Shown here: piece after piece, positions 13,222-23,725 of the stretch
How the letters are laid out: each line of letters starts with the position of its first letter
How positions within the stretch are numbered: position 1 is the first letter of the stretch
DNA from: Bacteroidales bacterium
GTDB taxonomy: Bacteria > Bacteroidota > Bacteroidia > Bacteroidales > P3
DNA: 29,558 nt
Direction of reading: 5' to 3'
NCBI GenBank assembly: GCA_016281475.1
Contig: JAEEIS010000269.1
Location: forward strand, 1 to 29,558
The notes under the pieces: generated by a model
The model's database searches: none
Told to the model about the DNA's origin: nothing
What the model saw: the letters and a program-made list of their open reading frames with translations, nothing else
Translations under genes and position numbers: made by a program

Positions 13222-16098
13222 TTAGTTGGCTGCGACCACCTTGCGCATCGCTCCATTGCCAAGGCGCACGACATAGACACCGGCTCCCGGCAGGGCTATC
13301 GACATGGCGTGATAGCTATCAGAATGGTAGACCCTGCGACCTAGCGCATCGTAGACGCTGAGCACAAGGCCGTCGGCTCCACGAACGAAAAGGCTGCGGC
13401 CCTCGACGTAGGTAATCATGTCGTCAGGCAGGGCATTATCGATGCCCACCTCGCCCTCGGCGAAGATGGCACGAATTGTCTGGTCTCCCCTCACATAGTA
13501 TATTCTGGGATTGTCGGTGTTGTTGTCACTCCATCGCTCGAAGTGATAACCCTCTTCAGGCGTGGCCACAAGCGTTGCCGCCTGTCCATAACGATAGAGG
13601 CCACCACCCGTCACTTTACCCCACCTCTTGTTGTTGGTGGTGACGTTGAGGGTATACTCGTTGCGGTCGTATGGCATATAGGCACGCAGCATCCATGTGG
13701 CTCCAATGCCTTCGTCCGAAAGCGGTTGCCAGACGAGCCCGTTGGTCGAGTACCAACTGCCATCGTCGTTGCCACACCATGTGCTGGCTGTAGCCGGAGC
13801 ATCATCGGAGGAACAATAGAGTGATATCCAAAGCGGTTGACTATAATCGATGACCAAAGCTGAGTCGAGTTCCCTCTCCACCCAACGATAGCGCGTCTGG
13901 CGAGCTTGATAGAATGTGTTTGTGTACACCTTGTTACTCAGCAGCGGCTTGTTACCTTGATGGATGTTGAGGGTGTAGTAATCGGAACGGACATTGTAGA
14001 ATTTCACACTTTGGAGTGACACATGCCCCACCAATTGGGAAGGGGGTATGCAGATGGCCCAGTATATTCCATCTTCGCCGCCATAGGTGCTATTGTAGGT
14101 GCCGTTGTCGTAGTGGAGAGTGTCGGTACCCAGGTCATCGAAACGTGCCGTGAGCGTTCGGCTTGAGGTAACGGTAAGTGTGCGAGGGTTGTCGGTGCCC
14201 CCATCGTTCCATCGGGAGAAACGATAGCCTTCGTTGGCGTGGGCGACGACTGACACACTCTCGCCAAAGGCAATGTTGTCGGAGGAGCCCTCCACATAGC
14301 CACGGGTGGTGTCGTTGACCGAAGTTGTCAAGGAATAGGTCATCGTTCCCAATCCACCGTTACTGAGACAAGGGTTGACAATAAGGAATGTGTCGCCGTC
14401 AGCAATGGCTTCATTCGGGTTGTGGTTTACCCACACCACCCCGTCGGCATTCTCAACGAAGAAACCGCAATCGCCATCGGCCGAACCACTGTGCCATGTC
14501 AGCACCACCGTATCGGGACATACAGCGTATTCGCCAATGCCGTATGTGCCGTCCAACAGCCGCATCTCGCCAAACAAGGCACCCGAGGTGGAGGATAGCG
14601 TGAGCCAGCCATCGTTCCAACCGTTGCCACGATTGTCGTAGGCATTGACGGTAAGGGTACACATGTCGCCCGTGGCACAAGTGAGCTGCTGCACACGGAC
14701 TAGTACGGTATCGCTCCCCTGCACAAGGGTGATGGCGGACACGCGGTCGTGCCCGCTGTTGTTGGCGGTGACGGTGACGGTAACCGGCGTCGTGGACCCG
14801 TTGCCCGAGCCCGTGGTGGGATTGAGGGAAATCCATGAGGCATCGCTAGTGGCCGTCCAGTTGGCGGGATTGCCGTATGTGCTGGCGATGTCAACTGCCT
14901 GGCTGCCTCCCACCATTGGGAATGTCAACGCGGCGGGGTTGCTGCCCAATCGTGGCTGGGGTTCCACTCCGATAAGTGCCTGGTTAGACGAGTTGAAGGT
15001 GTTGGAGGTATTGGTACCCACGCCGCCGCCACCAGGATTGAGGGCACCCATGGAATAGAAACCGTTGTAGGAACCGCCCCAACCCCAGTTGACGTGGAAC
15101 TGGCTGCTGCTATTGTATCCGTCGAACACGAAGGCATGGCCCGCAGAATTGTCGTAACCAGCATACAGGACCGGACGGCCCGCTTCAATTTCGTCCATCA
15201 ACAGGCCTATCCATTCCGCGTCGGAATAGGAACTTTTGTGAGCACCCCAGAGGCTGCCTTTATAGCCGAAGTAGTTCTTCAGCGCACTCTGACCCGATGC
15301 GCCATAGCCATAGCCCACCAGGCTTGCCCCACTGCCATCGGTGGAATAATCCATCTCCACCGCCACGCCGATATGGTAGCTGAGCTCCGCCACCGCGTGT
15401 ATCTCCTGCATAGTGCTGGAGCTGGAGAGGCTGTTGGGCATGTTGGCCCAATCGTAATAGGTGCTGTCGAAATTGGCACTCAAAAGGCCGTAGGTGGTGT
15501 AATAGCTGTGACTGCCAGTGCCTTTGACAGGATGGTTCCAATACTTCATCACCTGCGCCATGGCGGTGGCAACACAACCCACCGGACATGACGACGGGCA
15601 ATAGTAATTGTAGATGGGGCTCTGATTCCAACGCGTGGACAGTAATGCCGGCACCATGTTGACACTCTTGGGCTGAGCCCATGTGCCAGCCAGCAGGCTG
15701 TTCCACTCGCGGGCTATATAGTCGGCAAGCACGGCATCGTCGTTGCGTATCACTCCCGATGCCAAAGCCTCAATCTCACGTTCGTACTGTCCCAGCCAGA
15801 AACGGGTTTCGGGGCCCATCTCGCCAGCCACATCGTCGGTGCCGTAGGCGAGGATAGGATAGGCACAGTCGTCGGCAGCCACCACGACAAAACCCTCTGT
15901 CTCGTTCACATGGAAGATATACATGTATTCGAACGCAGGCTCTTGAATCTGCTCGACATGCCCCTGATGCGAGGTGACACTCCTCCAGAAATTTTCTGCA
16001 ACGCGCAACGCAGCCTGCTGATTGACAGGAGCTGCCATCGCACTACCCATTCCCAACAAAAGGGCCAATACAAAAAGACTTTTTCTCATAACATTCAT
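13222..16098 (-). CDS. Secreted C10 family (streptopain-type) cysteine peptidase, T9SS type A
   Basis: This 958-aa protein starts with a signal peptide (MRKSLFVLALLLGMGSAMAA). A Spi-like inhibitory prodomain follows (residues ~26-130, FVVVAADDCAYPILAYG). The C10 catalytic domain has Cys175 in CPVGCVATAMAQVMKYW, His321 in AGHAFVFDGYN, and HVNWGWGGSYNGFYS. After it come a BACON-like domain (~388-470), a beta-rich module with NRGNGWNDGWLTLSS, and two divergent InlB-type B-repeats ending SRTLTARF and DQTIRAIF. The last ~75 residues form a T9SS type A sorting domain (LSVYDALGRRVYHS, GVYVVRLGNGAMRKVV). It is predicted to cross the outer membrane by T9SS and be processed by release of the prodomain. 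Start is ATG 16098, or 16089 nine bases later. Confidence 0.94.
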   Translation of the reverse strand: MNVMRKSLFVLALLLGMGSAMAAPVNQQAALRVAENFWRSVTSHQGHVEQIQEPAFEYMYIFHVNETEGFVVVAADDCAYPILAYGTDDVAGEMGPETRFWLGQYEREIEALASGVIRNDDAVLADYIAREWNSLLAGTWAQPKSVNMVPALLSTRWNQSPIYNYYCPSSCPVGCVATAMAQVMKYWNHPVKGTGSHSYYTTYGLLSANFDSTYYDWANMPNSLSSSSTMQEIHAVAELSYHIGVAVEMDYSTDGSGASLVGYGYGASGQSALKNYFGYKGSLWGAHKSSYSDAEWIGLLMDEIEAGRPVLYAGYDNSAGHAFVFDGYNSSSQFHVNWGWGGSYNGFYSMGALNPGGGGVGTNTSNTFNSSNQALIGVEPQPRLGSNPAALTFPMVGGSQAVDIASTYGNPANWTATSDASWISLNPTTGSGNGSTTPVTVTVTANNSGHDRVSAITLVQGSDTVLVRVQQLTCATGDMCTLTVNAYDNRGNGWNDGWLTLSSTSGALFGEMRLLDGTYGIGEYAVCPDTVVLTWHSGSADGDCGFFVENADGVVWVNHNPNEAIADGDTFLIVNPCLSNGGLGTMTYSLTTSVNDTTRGYVEGSSDNIAFGESVSVVAHANEGYRFSRWNDGGTDNPRTLTVTSSRTLTARFDDLGTDTLHYDNGTYNSTYGGEDGIYWAICIPPSQLVGHVSLQSVKFYNVRSDYYTLNIHQGNKPLLSNKVYTNTFYQARQTRYRWVERELDSALVIDYSQPLWISLYCSSDDAPATASTWCGNDDGSWYSTNGLVWQPLSDEGIGATWMLRAYMPYDRNEYTLNVTTNNKRWGKVTGGGLYRYGQAATLVATPEEGYHFERWSDNNTDNPRIYYVRGDQTIRAIFAEGEVGIDNALPDDMITYVEGRSLFVRGADGLVLSVYDALGRRVYHSDSYHAMSIALPGAGVYVVRLGNGAMRKVVAAN

Positions 16099-16141
16099 CG
16101 TCTTATACTTTTCTTAATTAAACCAACTGGAATTCACCAAA

Positions 16142-16176
16142 CAAAAAATGGCACACGGGGTTGCCCCGCATGCCAT
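16142..16176 (-). terminator. Intrinsic terminator of the atp operon
   Basis: On the minus strand ATGGCA / TGCCAT and CGGGG / CCCCG form a two-part stem with a small internal loop, followed by TTTTTT. It is located 40 bases after the atpG stop. Confidence 0.78.
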
Positions 16177-16215
16177 AATTCGTAAAAATAAGTTGACCAT
16201 TGAATAAAAATAATT

Positions 16216-17112
16216 CTAACCTTTGAGAGCCTCAGAGCCGCTAACAATCTCAATAATCTCGTTGGTGATAGCTGCCTGACGTGCCTTGTTATAGCTCAAT
16301 CTCAGTTCCTTGAGCAGCTCGGTAGCGTTGTCTGTGGCCTTCTGCATGGCGTTCATACGGGCACCGTGCTCCGAAGCCAGCGAGTCGAGCACCACGCGGT
16401 AGAACTGCGACCGTAGTGTCAACGGTATTATCTCTGCAAGTATCGCCTCCTTCGAAGGCTCGTAGATATAGTCGTTGGCTGTCTGTTTGACAGCGGTGCT
16501 GCCACTTCCACCGGCCGTGTTTGTCACCACAGGCAGGAACTGCTCGGTCATCAGTATCTGCACCAGCGAGTTCTTAAACTGATTGTAGATAAGCTCCACA
16601 CGGTCGTACTTCTTGTCGCAGTACTGCTGCAGGATGTCGTCGGCGAGGGTGGCAATGGCATCGAAAGATGCATTGTCCAACAACTCGTCGTAGCTGCCTA
16701 CAATACCGTCGAACCGCTTGCTAAAATACTCGCTGCAGCGCTTGCCAATGGTTATCATGCTCAGCTGTGCAGGCTGGTCGGCAGTGGCATTGGCCTTGTA
16801 GTAGTCTATCCGTGCCTGGGCCTGCTTAATGACATTGCTGTTAAACGCACCGCAGAGACCCTTGTTGGAAGTGACCACCACCAACAGCACATGCTCCAGC
16901 TTACGAACCTCGTGATAGGGGGTCTGTACGCCGTCGCCCGTGTCAATGTCCGACACGATGTCGCCCAACTGGTTGGCGTAAGGGCGCATACCGATGATGG
17001 CATTCTGGGCACGGCGGAACTTCGCGGCAGACACCATCTTCATCGCCGAGGTAATCTGCTGCGTCGAACTGACCGATGCTATACGGGTGCGGACTTCTTT
17101 TAGATTTGCCAT
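16216..17112 (-). CDS. atpG: ATP synthase F1 gamma subunit
   Basis: This 298-aa subunit is the rotating central shaft of F1. The N-terminal helix MANLKEVRTRIASVSSTQQI with TSAMKMVSAAKFRRAQ, and the C-terminal helix LSYNKARQAAITNEIIEIVSG, are the two family signatures that build the coiled-coil axle. The middle carries the Rossmann-like part (VVVTSNKGLCGAFNSN). A poorly conserved-looking segment TNTAGGSGSTAVKQTAND near residues 195-215 is probably a surface loop. It is the last gene of the atpE-F-H-A-G run and is followed by a terminator. The 98-base spacer from atpA holds a palindromic repeat. Confidence 0.97.
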   Translation of the reverse strand: MANLKEVRTRIASVSSTQQITSAMKMVSAAKFRRAQNAIIGMRPYANQLGDIVSDIDTGDGVQTPYHEVRKLEHVLLVVVTSNKGLCGAFNSNVIKQAQARIDYYKANATADQPAQLSMITIGKRCSEYFSKRFDGIVGSYDELLDNASFDAIATLADDILQQYCDKKYDRVELIYNQFKNSLVQILMTEQFLPVVTNTAGGSGSTAVKQTANDYIYEPSKEAILAEIIPLTLRSQFYRVVLDSLASEHGARMNAMQKATDNATELLKELRLSYNKARQAAITNEIIEIVSGSEALKG

Positions 17113-17210
17113 ACTTTTTTATATTAGTGATTGGTGATTAGTGATTGGTGATTCGACAAATGCATTTGTCCATTCACAATTCACACATCACCATTCACAA
17201 AAATCAATTA
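17113..17210. repeat. Palindromic repeat in the atpA-atpG spacer
   Basis: It reads as repeated GTGATT units (17129-17153), a perfect 16-bp palindrome GACAAATGCATTTGTC (17155-17170) and then ATTCACAATTCACA-type units. The flanks are partly complementary (about 10 of 14 positions), so the mRNA could form a long hairpin. It is closely related to the spacer at 19379-19463. Confidence 0.65.
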
Positions 17211-18791
<1,581 letters not shown>

Positions 18792-18820
18792 ATCTTAATG
18801 TTTATTTTTTAATTTCTAAT

Positions 18821-19378
18821 CTACAGTTTGCTCTCGTACACGTTCTCGTCGAAGGCGTGGCGCAGCTTGGAGAGATAGGTGCTGATTCGGGCGTCGTACA
18901 TCCTGTTGTCGAACTCCATCGCCAAGCCTCCAATAATCTTCGGGTCGGTCTTGGCCACCAACTCCACCTCCTTGTGCGTATAGTCGGCTATCACCTTGGT
19001 TGCCAGTGCGCGGGTGTGGTCGTCGACAGGCTGCGCAGTGGTGATGTGCGACAGCACTATGCCGCGGCTCTCACGGTATAGGTCCAAATAGGAGGCACTG
19101 ATGCCCTTGAGGTTCACCGAGCGTTTCTTGCGCACCACAAATTGGAGGAACGCCATAGTGGTCTTGCAGACGCTCGCGCCAAAGATGTCCTCCACTATCG
19201 CCACCTTCTTGGGCGACTTCACCTCGGGATTACGGAAGACAATGTTCAGCTCGCGGTTCTCGGCACACACGTCGTTGACCAGCCGCATGTCCTCCGACAC
19301 ACGCTCCTGATCTCCCGTCTCGTCGGCCAGCAGAAACAGCGCCTTGGCATAATTTATATTGATTCTATAATCTTGCAT
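18821..19378 (-). CDS. atpH: ATP synthase delta (OSCP) subunit
   Basis: This 185-aa peripheral-stalk subunit links F1 to the b subunits. It begins MQDYRININYAKALFLLAD, with the typical YAKALF near the N-terminus. It ends with the usual delta C-terminal block: VELVAKTDPKIIGGLAMEFD followed by DARISTYLSKL. I chose ATG 19378. An upstream in-frame start at 19423 would add residues (SNHESLITNHPSLI) that are simply a translation of the spacer repeat, so it is very unlikely to be real. Confidence 0.95.
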   Translation of the reverse strand: MQDYRININYAKALFLLADETGDQERVSEDMRLVNDVCAENRELNIVFRNPEVKSPKKVAIVEDIFGASVCKTTMAFLQFVVRKKRSVNLKGISASYLDLYRESRGIVLSHITTAQPVDDHTRALATKVIADYTHKEVELVAKTDPKIIGGLAMEFDNRMYDARISTYLSKLRHAFDENVYESKL

Positions 19379-19463
19379 GATTAGTGATGGGTGATTGGTG
19401 ATTAGCGATTCGTGATTCGACAAATGTATTGTCTATTCACAATTCACATATTCACAATTCTCA
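19379..19463. repeat. Palindromic repeat filling the atpF-atpH spacer
   Basis: The repeat runs from the atpF stop codon to one base before the atpH start: GTGATT-type units, a shortened palindrome GACAA-ATGTA-TTGTC and ATTCACAATTCACA-type units. It shares its layout and most bases with the atpA-atpG spacer at 17113-17210. The atpF stop TGA lies inside AATTGAGAATT. Confidence 0.68.
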
Positions 19464-19961
19464 ATTTAAGTGTGCGTTCTCCAATTCGCGTGCTATTAGG
19501 GCGTCGGCCTTCTGACGGTCGCTCAGTTCCGCCTTCATCAGCTTCTCGGCGATGTCGATAGAGAGCGACGCAATCTGGTTCTTCAGGTCATGCATGGCCT
19601 TCAGCTTCTCGTAGTTGATGTTCTCGCGGGCATTCTCCACGATGCGGTCGGCCTCTTCGGTAGCCTTCAGGCGGGCATCCTCTACAATCTTCTCGCTCGT
19701 GAGGCGTGCGTTGCGCAGCATCTCGTCGCGCTCCACCTTGGCCTGCTTCAGCAGGTCCTCGTTGTGCGCCACCAGCTGCTTCATCTCCTCGCGTGCCTTC
19801 TCGGCAGCGTTCAGCGAGTCGGCTATGGCATTCTCGCGCGCCTTCAACGCCTTCAGCAGCATGGGCCAACCCCACTTGCCGAGGATAAACACCAGCACAC
19901 CAAACGACACCAACATCCATACGAATGTACCCAGACCGGGATTAATTAACGGATTGTTCAT
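19461..19961 (-). CDS. atpF: ATP synthase F0 b subunit
   Basis: This 166-aa peripheral stalk subunit has one N-terminal membrane helix (FVWMLVSFGVLVFILGKWGW) after a short outside segment, then a long charged helix (KAREN... to ...ARELENAHLN). The helix would dimerise and reach up to delta. Length and layout are normal for the family. It lies between atpE and atpH; its stop codon overlaps the start of the spacer repeat. Confidence 0.96.
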   Translation of the reverse strand: MNNPLINPGLGTFVWMLVSFGVLVFILGKWGWPMLLKALKARENAIADSLNAAEKAREEMKQLVAHNEDLLKQAKVERDEMLRNARLTSEKIVEDARLKATEEADRIVENARENINYEKLKAMHDLKNQIASLSIDIAEKLMKAELSDRQKADALIARELENAHLN

Positions 19962-20053
19962 GTATCTCTATATTTTTTCGTTTCAAAGGAATAGTTAGCT
20001 TCAAACAGGATGTTGGCGCCAATCGCGCCAACATCCCATTCTTTCGTCGGATA

Positions 20054-20308
20054 CTACTTGAGGACAACCAGCAAGCAGACAACCACTGCGAAGAAGGCAA
20101 CACCTTCAACCAGTGCGGCGGCGATAATCATGGTCGAACGGATGTCGCCACCAGCCTCCGGCTGACGGGCCATGCCTTCCATGGCACCCTGACCAATCTT
20201 ACCAATGCCGAGACCTGCACCAATGGTGGCCAGACCGGCTCCGACGGCTGCACCGAAATAGCCCCAGGCCATCTGAGCAGCAGCTTGTAACAAAATAAGT
20301 AATGACAT
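20054..20308 (-). CDS. atpE: ATP synthase F0 c subunit
   Basis: This 84-aa two-helix hairpin forms the rotor ring. Helix 1 is rich in Gly/Ala (GAAVGAGLATIGAGLGIGKI), the polar loop is ARQPEAGGD, and helix 2 carries the ion-binding Glu68 in AALVEGVAFFAV. The residue after the Glu is Gly rather than Ser, and the Gln used by sodium-type rings in helix 1 is replaced (Ile at the aligned position), so proton coupling is predicted (inference from the known sodium motif). It is the first gene of this atp run and is preceded by a promoter, not by atpB. Confidence 0.96.
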   Translation of the reverse strand: MSLLILLQAAAQMAWGYFGAAVGAGLATIGAGLGIGKIGQGAMEGMARQPEAGGDIRSTMIIAAALVEGVAFFAVVVCLLVVLK

Positions 20309-20405
20309 AGTTGTGTTTTTTATGTTAGTTAATACGTTTATTTATCTATTTCTCAGTCTCCTACGCACAATCCAATCCCTTATGGCACACTGCCATTTGA
20401 GGGAA

Positions 20406-20436
20406 CAAAATTAGTCAATTTTTTTTAACTACACAA
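20406..20436 (-). promoter_or_regulatory. Promoter of the atpE-F-H-A-G operon
   Basis: The minus strand has a -7 box TAATTTTG (20406-20413) and a TTG -33 (20434-20436) with 20 bases between them. This places the transcription start about 90 bases upstream of atpE and supports a transcript that begins with atpE. Confidence 0.62.
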
Positions 20437-20543
20437 GTTTTTAACTCTTAAAATCGAAAAAAATGTCCTAACACCCTAATTTTCAACAGTCATTTCTCCC
20501 CTCTAATTTTTAAATCCATTCCTTAACACCAACACCCACGACA

Positions 20544-20560
20544 CCCCCTCTTTGAGGGGG
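20544..20560. repeat. Palindrome CCCCCTC-TTT-GAGGGGG
   Basis: It has a perfect 7-bp stem with a 3-nt loop. It resembles the first hairpin of the 39-nt element (3763, 8395) but lacks the second hairpin. No T-run follows on either strand, so it is not an ordinary terminator. Confidence 0.5.
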
Positions 20561-20825
20561 AAAGTACAAAAAATCCATAACCGCGGCCTCGTTGTCTCCT
20601 TCATCACCATTGACTGATTCCCGACTTCACCTAGGGTGACTCCCGCGAACTCCCTATTTTCCTAGAGCCCATGGCCACTTCTTCTTCGCTATAGGACCCT
20701 AAAAGGAGACCCCAATCGGTAAGAATCGGTAAAATGAAGTAGGAATCCGTATGATACGGTAGCACACAGCAGGGGGCGTATTCGATGCTGGGACATTAAA
20801 GGAAAACGAATTGCCGACTTGCGGA

Positions 20826-22004
20826 CTATGCGTCGGGGGTGAGGCTGGCGGCGATGCGGCGGAGGGCATCGAGGAGGGTGGCGCGGGGGCAGCCGAGATT
20901 GATGCGGAAGCAGCCACGGTAGTCCTTGCCGCCGAAGGTGGTGCCGTCGTTGAGGGCCACATGGGCACGGTGGAGGAGACGGTCGCGGATGTCGTCGTGG
21001 TCAAGCCCCGTGTCGGAGAAGTCGAGCCAGGCGAGGTAAGAGGCCTCGGGGAGGACGGCCTTGACCTGGGGCATGCTGTCGGCAAGGAAGGTGCGCAGGG
21101 TGTCGACATTGCCCTGCAGGTATTGCAGCATCTGGCGCAGCCACTCTTCGCCCTGACTGTAGGCGGCTTCGGCACCGGCAAAAGCAAAGATGTTGCCGTT
21201 GGCAACCTCGTAGCCGTCGAGATAGCCGAAGAAGCGTTGGCGCAGCTGCTCGTTGGGACAGTAGCAGACCGAGCTGGCGAGGCCGGCGATGTTGAAGGTC
21301 TTGCTGGGTGCGACGAAGGTGATGGAAATGTTGCGGGCGTTGTCGCTCACAGTGCTGAAGCTGGTGTGGCTGTGACCGGGAAGCACAAGGTCGGCATGTA
21401 TTTCGTCGGAGACGACATTGACGTTGTTGCGATAGCAGATGTCGGCGATGCGGGCGAGGGTTTCACGGTCCCACACGGTGCCACCGGGGTTGTGTGGGTT
21501 GCTGAGTATGAGCCAGCGGCATTGGCGGGCACGCCACTCGAAGTCGTCGAAGTCGATGGCAAAGCGGCCGTCGGCCACCTTGAGGGGGCTGCAGACGAGC
21601 TGGCGATGGTTGTTTTGAGGCAGGTTGAGGAAGGGGGGATAGACGGGGGTGGTGACGAGGATGCCATCACCAGGGTTGGTCATGGCCTGCAACACGAAGG
21701 CGATGCCGGCCACGATGCCGGGGATGAAGTGCATCTCGTGGCGGGAGGGCGATATATTGTAATGTGCACGGAGCCATTGGGCAACTGCATGCCAGTAGCT
21801 GTCGGGGGCGGTGGCATAGCCCAGCACCTCGTGGTCGAGACGGCGACGCAGGGCGTCGATGACAAAGTCGGGCGAACGGAAGTCCATATCTGCCACCCAC
21901 ATAGGCAGCAGGTCGTCGGTGCCGAAGAATTGCTGAAGGGCGTCGTGTTTGACACAATTGGTGCCCTTGCGGGGGATTATCTCGTCGAAGTTGTAGGTTT
22001 TCAA
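20826..22004 (-). CDS. PatB/MalY-type PLP-dependent C-S lyase or aminotransferase
   Basis: This 392-aa fold-type I PLP enzyme has the subgroup N-terminus (FDEIIPRKGTNCVKHDAL, LPMWVADMDFRSP). It also has NPHNPGGTVW (Asn172 contacts PLP), SDEIHADLVLPG (Asp200) and the Schiff-base Lys235 in APSKTFNIAGL. It ends with FRINLGCPRATLLDALRRI. The set of motifs fits the MalY/PatB group, whose members cleave cystathionine or cysteine (beta C-S lyases), and not classic aspartate aminotransferases; the exact substrate cannot be told. It is cytoplasmic. It lies 53 bases after nadB on the same strand and could share its transcript. Confidence 0.9.
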   Translation of the reverse strand: MKTYNFDEIIPRKGTNCVKHDALQQFFGTDDLLPMWVADMDFRSPDFVIDALRRRLDHEVLGYATAPDSYWHAVAQWLRAHYNISPSRHEMHFIPGIVAGIAFVLQAMTNPGDGILVTTPVYPPFLNLPQNNHRQLVCSPLKVADGRFAIDFDDFEWRARQCRWLILSNPHNPGGTVWDRETLARIADICYRNNVNVVSDEIHADLVLPGHSHTSFSTVSDNARNISITFVAPSKTFNIAGLASSVCYCPNEQLRQRFFGYLDGYEVANGNIFAFAGAEAAYSQGEEWLRQMLQYLQGNVDTLRTFLADSMPQVKAVLPEASYLAWLDFSDTGLDHDDIRDRLLHRAHVALNDGTTFGGKDYRGCFRINLGCPRATLLDALRRIAASLTPDA

Positions 22005-22057
22005 GTGAAGAGTTTTTTTACGGAGTGGGCGGAGTAACCTGATTATTCAGAGGGGGA

Positions 22058-23626
22058 TTATTTGTCCTTGAGCAGGTCGATGCTGTAGTGCAGGCCTACG
22101 TTCTCGCGACGCGCGCGCGCCATCTTGATAATAAGGTAGGCGCAGGCTATGAGGTTGCGGAGCTCGCTGAGTTCCTCGGTGAGGACGGAGCGGTTGTAGA
22201 GGTCTTCGGTCTCGCGGAAGATGAGGTTGAGACGGTCGAAGGCACGTTGCAGGCGAAGGTCGCTGCGGACGATGCCGACGTAGTTCCACATGAGTTCCTG
22301 CAGTTCGCGCTTGGTCTGGGTGATGAGCACCATCTCTTCGTTGAGCACCATGCCTTCGGCATTCCAGTCGGGCACTTGATGGCAGAACTGGCGTGTCTTG
22401 ACCCGCTCGATGGCACTCATGGCCGCGTTGTGGGCGTAGACGACAGCTTCGAGGAGCGAGTTGCTGGCCAAGCGGTTGCCACCGTGCAGGCCGGTGCAGG
22501 CGCATTCGCCCGCGGCATAGAGATGGTGGATGGAGGACTCGCCGTCGCGGTCCACCTTGATGCCGCCGCACTGGTAGTGCGCCGCCGGACGGATGGGTAT
22601 CATGTCCTTGGTGATGTTGATGCCCAGTTCAAGGCATTTGGCGTAGATGGTGGGGAAGCCGTTGATGAGCTCGTCTTTGCCGATGCCACGGGCATCGAGA
22701 TAGAGGTGGTCGACACCGGCAATCTTCATCTCGTTGTCGATGGCGCGCGCCACAATGTCGCGCGGGGCGAGGGAGAGGCGCTTGTCGTATTTGTGCATGA
22801 ACTCGTTGCCCTTGAAGTCCTTGAGGATGGCACCCGCGCCACGCATCGCCTCGGTGATGAGGAAGGCGGGCTTCTCGGCAGGATTGTAGAGCGAGGTGGG
22901 ATGGAACTGCATGAACTCCAAGTCGGCCAGCACACCGCGGGCACGGTGTACCATGGCCACTCCGTCGCCAGTGGAGACTAGGGGCGTGGTGGTGGTGGTG
23001 TAGACGTTGCCCATGCCGCCAGTGGCGAGGAGGGTCACCTTGGCGAGATAGGTGTCGATTTGGTTAGTCTTGCAGTCGAGGGCATAGACACCATAGCATT
23101 CGATGTCGGGGGTATGTTTGGTGACACGCTGACCCAGATGGTGCTGGGTGATGATGTCGATGGCAAACTGATGTTCCTTAACCTCGATATTGGGGTGGCT
23201 GTAGACAGCTTCGAGGAGGCCTCGTTCAATCTCCGCTCCAGTGTTGTCCTTATGGTGGAGGATGCGGAACTCGGAGTGGCCGCCCTCGCGATGGAGGTCG
23301 AAACGGTCGCTGCCACGGCTCTTGTCGAAATTGACACCGTACTGCACCAGTTCGCGGATGCGGTCGGGAGCCTCACGGATGGTCATTTCGACCACCTTGC
23401 GATCGCAAATGCCATCGCCCGCGATAAGGGTGTCTTGGATGTGTTTTTCGAAGCTGTCGCTGTCGTACATCACAGCAGCGATACCGCCCTGCGCATAACG
23501 CGTGGAGCCTTCGGCCGCCTCGCCTTTGCACAAAATACACACCTTGCCATAAGGGGCAACCTTGAGGGCGAAACTCAGCCCTGCGATACCCGAACCAATA
23601 ACAAGAAAATCAACCTCGTATCTCAT
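22058..23626 (-). CDS. nadB: L-aspartate oxidase
   Basis: This 522-aa flavoenzyme oxidises L-aspartate to iminoaspartate, the first step of de novo NAD synthesis (with NadA making quinolinate). It has an FAD-binding GSGIAGLSFAL (11-21), STRYAQGGIAAV, and the substrate-site block EGGHSEFRILHHKDNTGAEI. These are followed by HYQCGGIKVD, and by GECACTGLHGGNRLASNSLL with EAVVYAH. The C-terminal helical domain (LQELMWNYVGIVRSDLRLQ) separates it from succinate dehydrogenase flavoproteins in my judgement, together with its length. nadA and nadC are not in the window. No clear -7 box lies directly upstream. Confidence 0.95.
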   Translation of the reverse strand: MRYEVDFLVIGSGIAGLSFALKVAPYGKVCILCKGEAAEGSTRYAQGGIAAVMYDSDSFEKHIQDTLIAGDGICDRKVVEMTIREAPDRIRELVQYGVNFDKSRGSDRFDLHREGGHSEFRILHHKDNTGAEIERGLLEAVYSHPNIEVKEHQFAIDIITQHHLGQRVTKHTPDIECYGVYALDCKTNQIDTYLAKVTLLATGGMGNVYTTTTTPLVSTGDGVAMVHRARGVLADLEFMQFHPTSLYNPAEKPAFLITEAMRGAGAILKDFKGNEFMHKYDKRLSLAPRDIVARAIDNEMKIAGVDHLYLDARGIGKDELINGFPTIYAKCLELGINITKDMIPIRPAAHYQCGGIKVDRDGESSIHHLYAAGECACTGLHGGNRLASNSLLEAVVYAHNAAMSAIERVKTRQFCHQVPDWNAEGMVLNEEMVLITQTKRELQELMWNYVGIVRSDLRLQRAFDRLNLIFRETEDLYNRSVLTEELSELRNLIACAYLIIKMARARRENVGLHYSIDLLKDK

Positions 23627-23661
23627 AGCCTATATTGAAACGATTGGGTTGGGACTTTCAA

Positions 23662-23708
23662 AATAATCTGACTCCTTCAGAATTGTCGGAATATTCTGAA
23701 TAATCAGA
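23662..23708 (-). terminator. Hairpin downstream of the small membrane protein gene
   Basis: It has an 8-bp stem TTCAGAAT / ATTCTGAA with a 9-nt loop, extended by outer arms TCTGA / TCAGA. On the minus strand TTATTTTG follows. It is placed between the membrane protein stop (23726) and the nadB start (23626). It may be a terminator, or a protein-binding site for nadB. Confidence 0.5.
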
Positions 23709-23725
23709 CAGACACTGACATGAGC

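Larger units (their letters stand above)
20309..20825. other. Gene-free region upstream of atpE
   Basis: This 517-base stretch has no credible gene. It holds the atpE promoter, a palindrome at 20544-20560, and TGACTCCCGCGA (about 20638) with CTTCTTCGCTA (20681-20691) in the arrangement shared with 4268-4319. It also has a tandem AATCGGTAAG/AATCGGTAAA (near 20715) and a palindrome CCGTAT-G-ATACGG (near 20743). The part nearest atpE is very AT-rich. No sign of atpB, whole or broken, is seen. Confidence 0.6.

Noticed and set aside
19379..19423. Upstream start for atpH adding 15 residues
   Set aside because: The extra residues are a translation of the GTGATT spacer repeat and are not part of the delta subunit.
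20544..20560. Terminator upstream of atpE
   Set aside because: Strong stem, but no T-run on either strand, so it is listed as a repeat.
20811..22037. 408-codon open frame on the plus strand
   Set aside because: Antisense shadow of the PatB/MalY-type gene; translation is Val/Gly/Glu-rich low-complexity text without motifs.
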